The notes under the pieces were generated by a model. The model was not told the DNA's origin. It saw nothing but the letters and a program-made list of their open reading frames with translations, and made no database searches. Positions 26,701-33,679 of a stretch of 33,679 nucleotides of DNA are shown one piece after another. Position 1 is the stretch's first letter; each line of letters starts with the position of its first letter. The stretch is from an uncultured Bacilli bacterium (GTDB taxonomy: Bacteria > Bacillota_I > Bacilli_A > RFN20 > CAG-826). The position numbers and the translations under genes were made by a program. The stretch lies in assembly GCA_905235515.1 (NCBI GenBank), contig CAJOLV010000017.1, forward strand, positions 1 to 33,679, written 5' to 3'.

Positions 26701-28164
26701 ATGTATTATTTAGGAATTGATTTTGGTGGTGGTTCCAGCAAAGCCACCCTTATTGATGAATTGGGTAATGTGATAGCCACTGCTAGCAGTGAATACCCCA
26801 CTACTTATGTAGAAAATGGTTTAGCAACGCAAAAACCTATCGATTGGTTTAATGCTGCCATTAAAAATATAAAATCAATTCTATCAACAGGTATTGATCC
26901 AAAACTAATTGAATGTATCTGTTTTGACGCTGCGACTCATACCGCTGTTCTTTTAGATGAGAATGAAGACGTCATTTGTGATTCTATTTATTGGACAGAT
27001 ACAAGAAGTGTTAAAGAAAAAGAATTCTTATTAGAGAATTATAAAGATTATTTGTTTGATAAAACAAAACACTTGCCTGACACTATTTGGACTCTCCCAG
27101 AATTAATGTATTTATACAATAATTATCAAGATGCTTACCGCCGCATTAAACACATAGTGTTCGCTAAGGATTATGTTAGACATTTATTCTGTGCTGGTTT
27201 AGTAACCGATTATATTGAAGCAGAAGGCAGTATGCTTTTTGATTTTGATAATAATTGTTGGGACGAAAAACTATTGTCATTAGCCCATTTAGATATTTCA
27301 CAAATGCCTAAGATAGTTTCACCACTTGATGTATTAGGAACAATTAATGAATGGGCCAGTAAAGTAAGTGGCTTATCCACTACCACAAAAGTTTTATGTG
27401 GATGTACAGATACCGCGATGGAAGTATTTGCTTCTGGTGGCGTGAAGAAAGGCGATATGACCTTAAAATTAGCTACAGCAGGAAGAATTTGTCTCATAAC
27501 AGATAAACCATATCCTGATAAGAACATTATTAATTATTCGCACTTAAATAAGGGCTTATTCTATCCAGGAAGCGGCACTAAATCATGCGCATCATCTTTA
27601 AGGTGGTTTAGAGATACCTTAGGTGGAACATATAAGGAATTAGATCAATTAGCAGAACAAATTCCTCTAGGTAGTGATGGATTAATCTTCCTTCCATATT
27701 TAATGGGTGAATTAACTCCTTACGCTAACCCAAATATTAGAGGTGGATATTTTGGTTTATCTGCGACTCATACAAAAGGACATTTAGTGAGAGCCTTATT
27801 AGAAGGCGTGGCTTTCTCTTTATTAGATTGTTATCTCTATTTAAAAGATCACGGATTAGAAGTTTCTAATCGCGCTTTTGCATTAGGTGGTGGAAGTAAA
27901 TCACCTCTATGGAGGCAAATAGTCAGTGATGTTTTAGGCATAGAATTATATGTCACTGAGAATAACGATTCCTCTTTTGGAGGCGCTTTATGCGCTGCAA
28001 CGGCGTGTGGTAAATTCACTTCTTTAGAGGATGCAATTAAGAGAACACAAAAGATTGTTGGGAGAGTAAAACCAGATTTAGAGAATCATGAGAAATATAT
28101 GAAAATTTTCAAAAAATACCAGCAAATCGCCAGTTTTTTAGTGGAATTTTACAAAAATGAGTAA
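26701..28164 (+). CDS. FGGY-family carbohydrate kinase (xylulokinase-like)
   Basis: A 487-aa sugar kinase. The start is set at 26701, where MYYLGIDFGGGSSKATL matches the family N-terminus and AGGA lies 6-7 bases upstream; an ATG 27 bases earlier lies in a hairpin loop. N-terminal FGGY ATPase-fold half, catalytic Asp probably in CGCTDTAME (about 240), C-terminal half with LGGGSKSPLWRQIVSDVLG, close to FGGY signature 2. Members phosphorylate ketoses and polyols such as xylulose, ribulose, fuculose and glycerol. With the fucose isomerase-like enzyme it forms a typical isomerase-kinase pair. The gene ends in an 8-base overlap with the ETF gene. Confidence 0.92.
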   Translation: MYYLGIDFGGGSSKATLIDELGNVIATASSEYPTTYVENGLATQKPIDWFNAAIKNIKSILSTGIDPKLIECICFDAATHTAVLLDENEDVICDSIYWTDTRSVKEKEFLLENYKDYLFDKTKHLPDTIWTLPELMYLYNNYQDAYRRIKHIVFAKDYVRHLFCAGLVTDYIEAEGSMLFDFDNNCWDEKLLSLAHLDISQMPKIVSPLDVLGTINEWASKVSGLSTTTKVLCGCTDTAMEVFASGGVKKGDMTLKLATAGRICLITDKPYPDKNIINYSHLNKGLFYPGSGTKSCASSLRWFRDTLGGTYKELDQLAEQIPLGSDGLIFLPYLMGELTPYANPNIRGGYFGLSATHTKGHLVRALLEGVAFSLLDCYLYLKDHGLEVSNRAFALGGGSKSPLWRQIVSDVLGIELYVTENNDSSFGGALCAATACGKFTSLEDAIKRTQKIVGRVKPDLENHEKYMKIFKKYQQIASFLVEFYKNE

Positions 28165-29515
28165 AAATATTTTGGTCTTGTTAAAGATATATAAAGGTGA
28201 CTTAAATCCATTTGATGAATGTGCTTTGGAATGTGCTTTATCATATCCAGAAAGTAAGGTCACAGTTTTAGCGATGTCTCCACTATCGCACTTAGAAACT
28301 TTAGAAAATTTAACAAGATTAGGATGCGATGCGATTTTAGTAAGTGACAAGCTTTACGCTGGTAGCGATACAATTGCTACTACAAAAGTTTTAGCAAAAA
28401 CGGTTGAACTATATAATCCAGATTTGATCTTTTGTGGAAGACAAAGCATCGATGGTAACACTGCACAAGTACCGATTATGCTCTCTGAATTAACTGGTTA
28501 TAAATTAGTTAATAAAGTGATTTCAATTGAAAGGGAAAATGCTAAAACAAGAGAAGATAAATCCTATGTTTTAGGTAATAAACAATTATTGACTTTTGAA
28601 AAATTTAAACTTTTAAGAGCCCCTTCCATCTTCTCCAAAAAAAGAGAAGTTAGAATTATCACAAATGAAGAATTAGATTTGCCAGTTGAATCGGTGGGAT
28701 TATTTGGTTCTCCTACACAAGTTATTAAATCTTACGCTAATGAAACTGATAGACGTTTTTGTAAATTTATCAATTTTAGCAAATTAGATGAAATAGTTTA
28801 CACATCATTGATTGTAATGCCAGATGAGAAAGTAGAGAAAGTGAACAAAGCTCCTCTTATTCATTACGTAGGTAATCTCAATGATGTCGCTTTAAAATAT
28901 GGTGAGCAAGTCCAAGAGATTAAAGTAGATGGACTATCCATAGATGAAGTAATCAAATTAATTGAAAAAATCAAACCAAAAATAATTCTTTGGGAAGAAA
29001 GAGAATATAAACAATTAGCCGCTCGTGTAGCGATTAGAATGAATGTTGGGTTATGCGCAGATTGTGTATCATTTAACTATGTTAAAAATCAATTTATTAT
29101 CACTAGACCTGCTCTCGGTGGAGATGTAATTGCTGATATTGTTTCTAAATCACCAATATCAATGGCGACAATTAAAGCTACTAATACAGAAGAATATGGT
29201 ATCGCCATTGTGATTGGAAGAGGAACATTACATTGCTTGAAGCACATGGATAAAATAGCCGATGATTTTAGAGCGAAGATTTATTGCACTCGTCCATTAG
29301 CGGATTCTGGCGTCATTGATTATTCACATCAAGTTGGTTTAACAGGTATATCAATAGCCCCAAGAGTATGTATTGTGATAGGTACTAGTGGCGCGGTACA
29401 AAATATTGTTGGTATCAATAAATCTAAAACAATTATTGCGATTAATAATGATAAAAAGGCGAAAATATTTGATTATTCCGATTATGGAATAATTATGGAT
29501 GCAAAGGATATATAA
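28157..29515 (+). CDS. Single-chain electron transfer flavoprotein (EtfB-EtfA fusion, compact)
   Basis: A 452-aa protein. Residues 1-210 match EtfB, with the adenine-nucleotide motif GRQSIDGNTAQ (94-104). Residues about 230-345 match only the later part of EtfA domain I (LAARVAIRMNVGLCADC, TRPALGGDVIADIV). Residues 346-452 match the EtfA FAD domain: RPLADSG (379-385), HQVGLTG (391-397), GTSGAVQNIVG (409-419). Separate EtfB and EtfA total about 580 residues or more, so the first part of EtfA domain I and the last C-terminal helix seem to be missing. No stop or frame break divides the halves. ATGAGTAA overlap couples it to the kinase gene. Probable partner: the FAD dehydrogenase and Fe-S protein of the same operon. 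Confidence 0.87.
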   Translation: MSKNILVLLKIYKGDLNPFDECALECALSYPESKVTVLAMSPLSHLETLENLTRLGCDAILVSDKLYAGSDTIATTKVLAKTVELYNPDLIFCGRQSIDGNTAQVPIMLSELTGYKLVNKVISIERENAKTREDKSYVLGNKQLLTFEKFKLLRAPSIFSKKREVRIITNEELDLPVESVGLFGSPTQVIKSYANETDRRFCKFINFSKLDEIVYTSLIVMPDEKVEKVNKAPLIHYVGNLNDVALKYGEQVQEIKVDGLSIDEVIKLIEKIKPKIILWEEREYKQLAARVAIRMNVGLCADCVSFNYVKNQFIITRPALGGDVIADIVSKSPISMATIKATNTEEYGIAIVIGRGTLHCLKHMDKIADDFRAKIYCTRPLADSGVIDYSHQVGLTGISIAPRVCIVIGTSGAVQNIVGINKSKTIIAINNDKKAKIFDYSDYGIIMDAKDI

Positions 29516-29524
29516 TAAAAAAGT

Positions 29525-30427
29525 ATGAAAAAAGTAATCGGTGTAGGCGCTTGCGTATTAGATACATATATTGAAATGGATTCTTATCCAAAAGAAGATA
29601 TTAAAATCAGAGCAAATAGAGTTTTTTCTTGCGGCGGTGGTCCAGTTGGTAATGCTTTAGTGGGTATTGCAAAACTTGGTGTACAAGCCGCATATTTAGG
29701 CTCATTAAGCAATGATGCTTATGGTCATCAATTAGTGGATGAATTCAAACAATTTGGTGTATGCACCAATAACATTAAACTATTGGATAATATCGATGCT
29801 TTTAAAGCATTTATAATATTAGGTGAAAATAAAGGTACAAGAACAGTCCTATTTGATAAAGGAACTATTCCTGATGATCCTTCATTATTAAATTTAGAAG
29901 CGATTCAAGATTTTGATGTTTTACATCTTGATGGCAACTTTATGAATTTAGCGATTGAATCCGCAAAAATTGCTAAGAAATATCATAAGATTGTTTCTCT
30001 AGATGCTGGTTCTCCATATCCAAGAGTGGAAGAATTATTACCTTATGTTGATATTTTAATTCCAAGCGAGAGCTTTGCTCTTAAGTTCACTGGTAAAGAT
30101 ACCGTCGATGACGCAATTATGGATTTATATTTAAAATACAAACCTAAGGTTTTAGTGGTTACACAAGGACCAAGGGGTGGAACATATATCGAAGACGAGA
30201 AAGTTCACCACTACGAGGCATTCAAGATTAATTGCATTGATTCTAATGGAGCAGGGGATATATTCCATGGAGCGTTCTTAGTAGCGTACTTGGAGGGCAA
30301 ATCATTACTAGATTCTATTTACTTTGCCAGTGCGACAAGCGCATTAAAATGTATGAAAGTAGGCGTTAGAAACGCCTTACCAAATAAAAATGAAGTTGAA
30401 GCTTTCTTAAAAGCGAGGGGTAAATAA
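29525..30427 (+). CDS. PfkB-family sugar kinase
   Basis: A 300-aa ribokinase-superfamily enzyme. Substrate-side motif GGGPVGNALVGIAKLG (37-52) and the ATP/anion-hole motif DSNGAGDIFHGAF (239-251), with catalytic base Asp245, are intact. The length is normal. Members act on ribose, fructose phosphates, KDG or 5-dehydro-2-deoxygluconate (IolC); the last would fit the IolB-like isomerase, but the sequence alone does not decide. It follows the ETF gene by nine bases without a strong RBS. As the second kinase of the operon it may phosphorylate a later intermediate before aldol cleavage. No aldolase is present in the window. Confidence 0.9.
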   Translation: MKKVIGVGACVLDTYIEMDSYPKEDIKIRANRVFSCGGGPVGNALVGIAKLGVQAAYLGSLSNDAYGHQLVDEFKQFGVCTNNIKLLDNIDAFKAFIILGENKGTRTVLFDKGTIPDDPSLLNLEAIQDFDVLHLDGNFMNLAIESAKIAKKYHKIVSLDAGSPYPRVEELLPYVDILIPSESFALKFTGKDTVDDAIMDLYLKYKPKVLVVTQGPRGGTYIEDEKVHHYEAFKINCIDSNGAGDIFHGAFLVAYLEGKSLLDSIYFASATSALKCMKVGVRNALPNKNEVEAFLKARGK

Positions 30428-30428
30428 T

Positions 30429-31826
30429 ATGTTAGATTACAAACTTAAAATCGGCCTTTGTCCAATCAGAAGATGGATTAAAGAACCACCAAAGAGAATT
30501 GGTATCTTCCAAAGTGATTACGCAGTTGATAACAAAAACGAAATCATTAAGTATTTAAAAGAACATTACTCTGATGAGATGACAGAATTTGTTGATCTCG
30601 AATTCTTAAATGAAGAAGGCCTTCTTTGTTTAGAAGAAGATTGTCCACGAGTTGTGGAGTATTTCAAAGAACAAAAGATTAATGCATTATTCATCATTAA
30701 CTGTAACTTTGGTATGGAAAACTGTGCTGGTTTAGTAGCCAGAGAATTACATCTACCAACATTACTTTGGGGTCCAAGAGATCGTAATTTTAAAGATGAT
30801 ATTAGATACACCGACACTCAATGCGGTTTGTTTGCAATGAGCAAGCAATTAAAGAGAAATAATGTTAAATTCTCTTATATTGAAAACTGTGATATTGAAT
30901 CACCTATTTTTGATAAAAGCTTAAAAGATTTCTTCTCTGTCGCTTGTATGGTGAAAAACTTTAAGAATATGAGAATCTTACAAGTTGGCACCCGCATCAA
31001 ACCATTTAAGAGCATTATGTATAACGAATTAGAACTTTGTGAAAAATTCGGTATTGATATTCGTATCTTTAACTTAGGCGAAGCTCTCATTGATTTAAAT
31101 AAGATTTGGGATGAGAAACAAGATGTCCTTGATAAAGATTTAGTCGAATTAAAGAAAACCTTTGATTGTGGCAATTTAGATGATACATATCTTAAAAAGA
31201 TGTTAGCAATTGTCTATTATTACGAGAATTTAGCTAAGGCTAATGATTGCAATATTATTTCTAGTGAGTGCTGGACTGGTATCAATCTCGCTTGGGGAGC
31301 GAATCCATGTTTAGCGATGTGCTTATTAGCGGATAGAGATATCTATGTCACATGTGAATGGGATATTCATATGACAATCACTAATGTTTTGTTATTATCG
31401 GCCTCTAGAGGCAAAGAAAAACCTATCCAAGGTGAATTTACTTGCCGTAATCCAGATAACGATAACAGCGAGCTTTTATGGCATTGTGGTCCATTCCCAC
31501 TTAAATATAAAGATCCAAGTTGTAAACCATTCTTATATAACACCAAACCATCATTTAAGTTAAAAGATGGTAACTACACTATCGCGAGATTCCAAGTTGA
31601 TAGAGGTCAATACTATTTATTAGCGGGTAATTTTAATACCTGTGAGGGGCCAAAAACATTTGGAACATATATGTGGGCAAAATTTAATGACTTACCAAAA
31701 GTTGAACGCAAACTTATTGAAGGACCATATATCCATCATATGAGCGAGGTTCCTGGTAATTACGTTGGAGTGTTAAAAGAATTCGCGAAATACGAAGACT
31801 TGATATTCGATCCAATCGAAGAATAA
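30429..31826 (+). CDS. L-fucose/L-arabinose isomerase-superfamily protein
   Basis: A 465-aa protein resembling the COG2407 group of fucose isomerase-like enzymes. It opens KIGLCPIRRW, and the middle holds an alpha/beta domain with GMENCAGLVARELHLPTLLWGPRD. Candidate metal ligands are Glu280 (SECWTG), Glu310 or Asp312 (CEWDIH) and His436/437 (IHHMSEVPG). It is shorter than classical FucI (about 590 aa), as usual for this group. Predicted role: aldose-ketose isomerisation, possibly supplying the FGGY kinase. Substrates range widely in this group (fucose, arabinose, sulfoquinovose-type sugars), so none is assigned. The start is one base after the PfkB stop (GAGGGG upstream). It is the last gene before the terminator. 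Confidence 0.85.
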   Translation: MLDYKLKIGLCPIRRWIKEPPKRIGIFQSDYAVDNKNEIIKYLKEHYSDEMTEFVDLEFLNEEGLLCLEEDCPRVVEYFKEQKINALFIINCNFGMENCAGLVARELHLPTLLWGPRDRNFKDDIRYTDTQCGLFAMSKQLKRNNVKFSYIENCDIESPIFDKSLKDFFSVACMVKNFKNMRILQVGTRIKPFKSIMYNELELCEKFGIDIRIFNLGEALIDLNKIWDEKQDVLDKDLVELKKTFDCGNLDDTYLKKMLAIVYYYENLAKANDCNIISSECWTGINLAWGANPCLAMCLLADRDIYVTCEWDIHMTITNVLLLSASRGKEKPIQGEFTCRNPDNDNSELLWHCGPFPLKYKDPSCKPFLYNTKPSFKLKDGNYTIARFQVDRGQYYLLAGNFNTCEGPKTFGTYMWAKFNDLPKVERKLIEGPYIHHMSEVPGNYVGVLKEFAKYEDLIFDPIEE

Positions 31827-31875
31827 TAGTAAACGTCGTTAAATAACACCCTACCGCCATTCAGTAAATAGATGT

Positions 31876-31910
31876 ATGCTCCAATCATTGCGAAAGGAGC
31901 ATTTATTTTT
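31876..31910 (+). terminator. Terminator of the catabolic operon
   Basis: ATGCTCC (31876-31882) and GGAGCAT (31896-31902) form a 7-bp stem, followed by TTATTTTT. It lies 50 bases after the isomerase stop. The right arm also holds a ribosome-site-like AAAGGAG ahead of a short ORF at 31911. Confidence 0.65.
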
Positions 31911-31994
31911 ATGGGAAAGCGTTATACTGATGCCGAATGTATGAATTTTGTTAAACAATGGAGATCTGCAAGTTCTTTGCATGTTGCTTTATGA
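31911..31994 (+). pseudogene. 27-codon ORF, possible transposase N-terminus remnant
   Basis: ATG with AAAGGAG 11 bases upstream opens MGKRYTDAECMNFVKQW and ends at TGA after 27 codons. The start resembles the helix-turn-helix N-terminus of IS3-type OrfA proteins (MGKRYT followed by acidic residues and a helix). No further transposase sequence or flanking inverted repeat is visible. It may be a relic or chance. The rest of the 31827-32292 gap holds terminators and one tiny minus-strand ORF. Confidence 0.2.
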
Positions 31995-32044
31995 GAAATC
32001 ATATTGCTTATTGTTTTCCTGTTGTCATCTGTTAAATGTGATAT

Positions 32045-32070
32045 AAAAAACCTCCTTTTGCCTACAGGAG
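32045..32070 (-). terminator. Possible minus-strand terminator
   Basis: On the minus strand CTCCT (32070-32066) pairs with AGGAG (32056-32052) over nine bases, followed by G and six T. The stem is only 5 bp. It lies downstream of the 24-codon ORF on the same strand. Confidence 0.35.
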
Positions 32071-32127
32071 ATTTCATTATACATTATTAGAGTAAAAGCA
32101 ACTTTTTGATATAAAACGGAATTTAGT

Positions 32128-32202
32128 TTAAGAATTAACATCCTTAACCTCGAGGTCTAAGAAAGGAACCAAAAATATTTTTTCCATGTTAAAATAAGGC
32201 AT
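32128..32202 (-). CDS. 24-codon ORF with strong RBS, unknown
   Basis: GGAGGT (32214-32209) lies 6 bases before an ATG that opens MPYFNMEKIFLVPFLDLEV and stops at TAA after 24 codons. The strong RBS, the spacing and a weak terminator just downstream are the only support. The peptide has a short hydrophobic core and resembles nothing I recognise. It lies downstream of the Big_2 gene terminator, so it would need its own promoter; none is convincing. Confidence 0.25.
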   Translation of the reverse strand: MPYFNMEKIFLVPFLDLEVKDVNS

Positions 32203-32235
32203 GTCAATACCTCCGTCAGATAGAGATATTGTAAC

Positions 32236-32270
32236 AAAAGAGGCGATTTCTAGCGGTTTCGCCTCTTTTT
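32236..32270. terminator. Bidirectional terminator after the Big_2 gene
   Basis: AAAAGAGGCGA (32236-32246) and TCGCCTCTTTT (32259-32269) form a perfect 11-bp inverted repeat with A and T tracts on its flanks. It lies 23 bases past the stop of the Big_2 gene and can end transcription from either side. Confidence 0.85.
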
Positions 32271-32292
32271 CAAAGTTTTATATTTTTGTAAG

Positions 32293-33651
32293 CTAGCTAA
32301 CTGTAATCACACAATAATCTTGGTAACTACCATCTTCAGTAGTGACTGTAATGACTGCTTCACCAGTAGCAATAGCAGTGACAACACCATTAGAGTCAAC
32401 AGTAGCGACTTGTTCGTTACTAGATTGATAGCTCACATTGGCGTTAGTTGCGTTATTTGGCAATACTGACGCTGATAATTGAGTAGTGTCACCAACACTT
32501 AATTGAGCGTTTTCTGGTTCTAAGCTGACGCCTGTTACTGGGATGTTAGATGGTTGGACACTAACGGTGCAACTTGCGGTATAACTACCATCAGTGGTTA
32601 TAACTGTAATAATGGCTCTACCACTACTAACCGCGGTTACTACCCCATTACTAATTGTGGCAACATTTTCATTATTACTAGTCCATGTGACTTCCTGATT
32701 AGAAGCGTTACTTGGTAAGATATTTGCCACTAATGTCGCAGTCTCTCCTTCTATTAATGATAATGTGGTTTGATCTAGAGAGACACTTTCGACAGGAACA
32801 TCAACACCAGATTCTGGTACGATTAATTGTTCATAAGAAGTGACTTCCCCATTAATGGATATTGTGCAGTTGACATTAGTGTTTTCACCAACATAGACAG
32901 AGAATTCATTAATTGGTTTGCCTTCATATAAATATAATGATTCATTATTATCACCAGTCACTTCGATAGTGACAAAGTCAATATCATCACCTTCATATGT
33001 AGCGGTAAAGATTAAATAATCATCAACAACTTCACTACTAGAGACATTACTTGAATGTGTATCATTGGCTTTAGTCTTATAACTACTATTAAAGATTTTC
33101 TTCATTGGGGAAACACTAGTGTCATAAGCTGTTAAGTCATAGACTGTATTTGGTGATAAATCATTAAAGATGGCTGGACTAACAACAGTGATATCTTGAT
33201 TAGCTTCATAACTATCATTAGTTAATGAAAGCAAAAAAGTCTTATCATTATCACCATTAATTTCAAATCCTAATTCAGTACTTCTTGTTAAGAAGTTATT
33301 AATATGATTTGAGGATTGAGTACCAATTAATCCAGTAGCCACTCCGATTGTGGCGATAGCGCCAACAAAAGTAACCAATATTCCTGGTAAGGCAGTCACC
33401 ATTCCTGATGCTCCTCCAGAAGTGATTTTATTAACATCTTCGTTATTTTTCTCAGTAGAAGATTTCTTATTATCCGTGGAAGATAAATCGCTAATTTCAC
33501 TAGAATTGGTATTTAGTTCGTTACTTAAAAAACTTTCTTGACCATCATTAAAAACTTCTTTTCCACCTTGGGACAAATTAATCTCTTCAGTTTTTATAAG
33601 ACCGTCTTGATTCTCAATATCAAAATTGTTCTTTTCTAAATCTTTCATCAT
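32293..33651 (-). CDS. Single-TM surface protein with tandem Big_2 domains
   Basis: A 452-aa protein. The first 83 residues are hydrophilic, acidic and Ser/Asn-rich. One membrane segment spans about 84-110 (GMVTALPGILVTFVGAIATIG). A fibronectin-III-like stretch follows (about 120-200; LSPNTVYDL), then another beta region. Two bacterial Ig-like group 2 domains close the protein (about 285-368 and 369-452), each with the SVSL, LPSNA/LPNNA and GVVTA marks. There is no N-terminal signal peptide, so the segment at 84-110 would act as an internal anchor with the C-terminus outside. No RBS lies at a normal distance; ATGATG overlaps the TGA of an upstream frame, suggesting coupled translation. Function is unknown, probably surface exposure or adhesion. 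Confidence 0.8.
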   Translation of the reverse strand: MMKDLEKNNFDIENQDGLIKTEEINLSQGGKEVFNDGQESFLSNELNTNSSEISDLSSTDNKKSSTEKNNEDVNKITSGGASGMVTALPGILVTFVGAIATIGVATGLIGTQSSNHINNFLTRSTELGFEINGDNDKTFLLSLTNDSYEANQDITVVSPAIFNDLSPNTVYDLTAYDTSVSPMKKIFNSSYKTKANDTHSSNVSSSEVVDDYLIFTATYEGDDIDFVTIEVTGDNNESLYLYEGKPINEFSVYVGENTNVNCTISINGEVTSYEQLIVPESGVDVPVESVSLDQTTLSLIEGETATLVANILPSNASNQEVTWTSNNENVATISNGVVTAVSSGRAIITVITTDGSYTASCTVSVQPSNIPVTGVSLEPENAQLSVGDTTQLSASVLPNNATNANVSYQSSNEQVATVDSNGVVTAIATGEAVITVTTEDGSYQDYCVITVS

Positions 33652-33679
33652 TTAATGTCGCTATTCACGTCCTCAATGC
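33648..33679 (-). CDS. C-terminal end of an off-window gene (partial)
   Basis: In the frame ending at TGA 33650-33648 the last bases read IEDVNSDIK. The stop overlaps the ATGATG start of the Big_2 gene, and that gene has no RBS of its own at normal spacing, so coupling to an upstream gene is likely. Only nine codons are visible; nothing can be said of its product. Confidence 0.35.
   Translation of the reverse strand, partial: IEDVNSDIK

Noticed and set aside
25864-30427. Full myo-inositol (iol) operon
   Set aside because: Only an IolB-like gene and a generic PfkB kinase are present; inositol dehydrogenase, dehydratase, hydrolase and aldolase are absent from the window.
31827-32292. Non-coding RNA gene or tRNA in the gap
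   Set aside because: Apart from terminator hairpins there is no cloverleaf, no CCA end and no recognisable conserved RNA motif.

Overview
The window is AT-rich and uses Shine-Dalgarno sites of the AGGAGG type, lipobox lipoproteins and TGG for tryptophan. Several genes stop at TGA, including one in an ATGA overlap, so the code is the standard bacterial one. The gene set (CUT1 sugar ABC transporter, RpiR regulator, GH43-type lipoproteins, GLUG and Big_2 surface proteins, flavin/ETF redox genes) fits an anaerobic, probably gut-associated member of the Bacillota (Bacilli/Erysipelotrichia-like or RF39/RFN20-like). That placement is inference from style and content, not from a marker gene.

Layout. 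(1) Bases 143-16992, minus strand: one long operon, read right to left. It encodes a sugar-binding lipoprotein, two CUT1 permeases, a secreted CBM9/carboxypeptidase-regulatory-like protein, three tandem GH43-like paralogues and a large Cys/His-repeat plus GLUG lipoprotein. It ends at a strong terminator (90-119). (2) Bases 17327-22243, plus strand, divergent from (1): the MsmK/MalK-type ATPase with an unusual charged insertion, a small unknown protein, a GLUG plus sialidase-fold lipoprotein and a two-TM protein. It is closed by a bidirectional terminator (22243-22299). (3) Bases 22307-23158, minus strand: an RpiR-family regulator. (4) Bases 23344-31826, plus strand, divergent from the regulator: a seven-gene catabolic operon. 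It encodes a GlcD/AGPS-like FAD dehydrogenase, a 2x[4Fe-4S] protein, an IolB-like isomerase, an FGGY kinase, a single-chain EtfB-EtfA fusion, a PfkB kinase and an L-fucose isomerase-like protein. (5) Bases 31827-33679: a gene-poor stretch with terminators and two tiny ORFs, then a Big_2 surface protein on the minus strand that starts in an overlap with an off-window gene.

How it may work together (inference): regions 1 and 2 bind, trim and import a glycan or oligosaccharide. Region 4, controlled by the RpiR regulator, would isomerise, phosphorylate and oxidise the resulting sugar or sugar acid. The oxidation step would pass electrons through FAD, two Fe-S clusters and an unusually short one-chain ETF. 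The redox-linked sugar operon (4) is the best candidate for an undescribed system. The three GH43 paralogues, which show stepwise loss of catalytic residues, are the second.

No tRNA, rRNA, CRISPR array or intact insertion sequence was seen.
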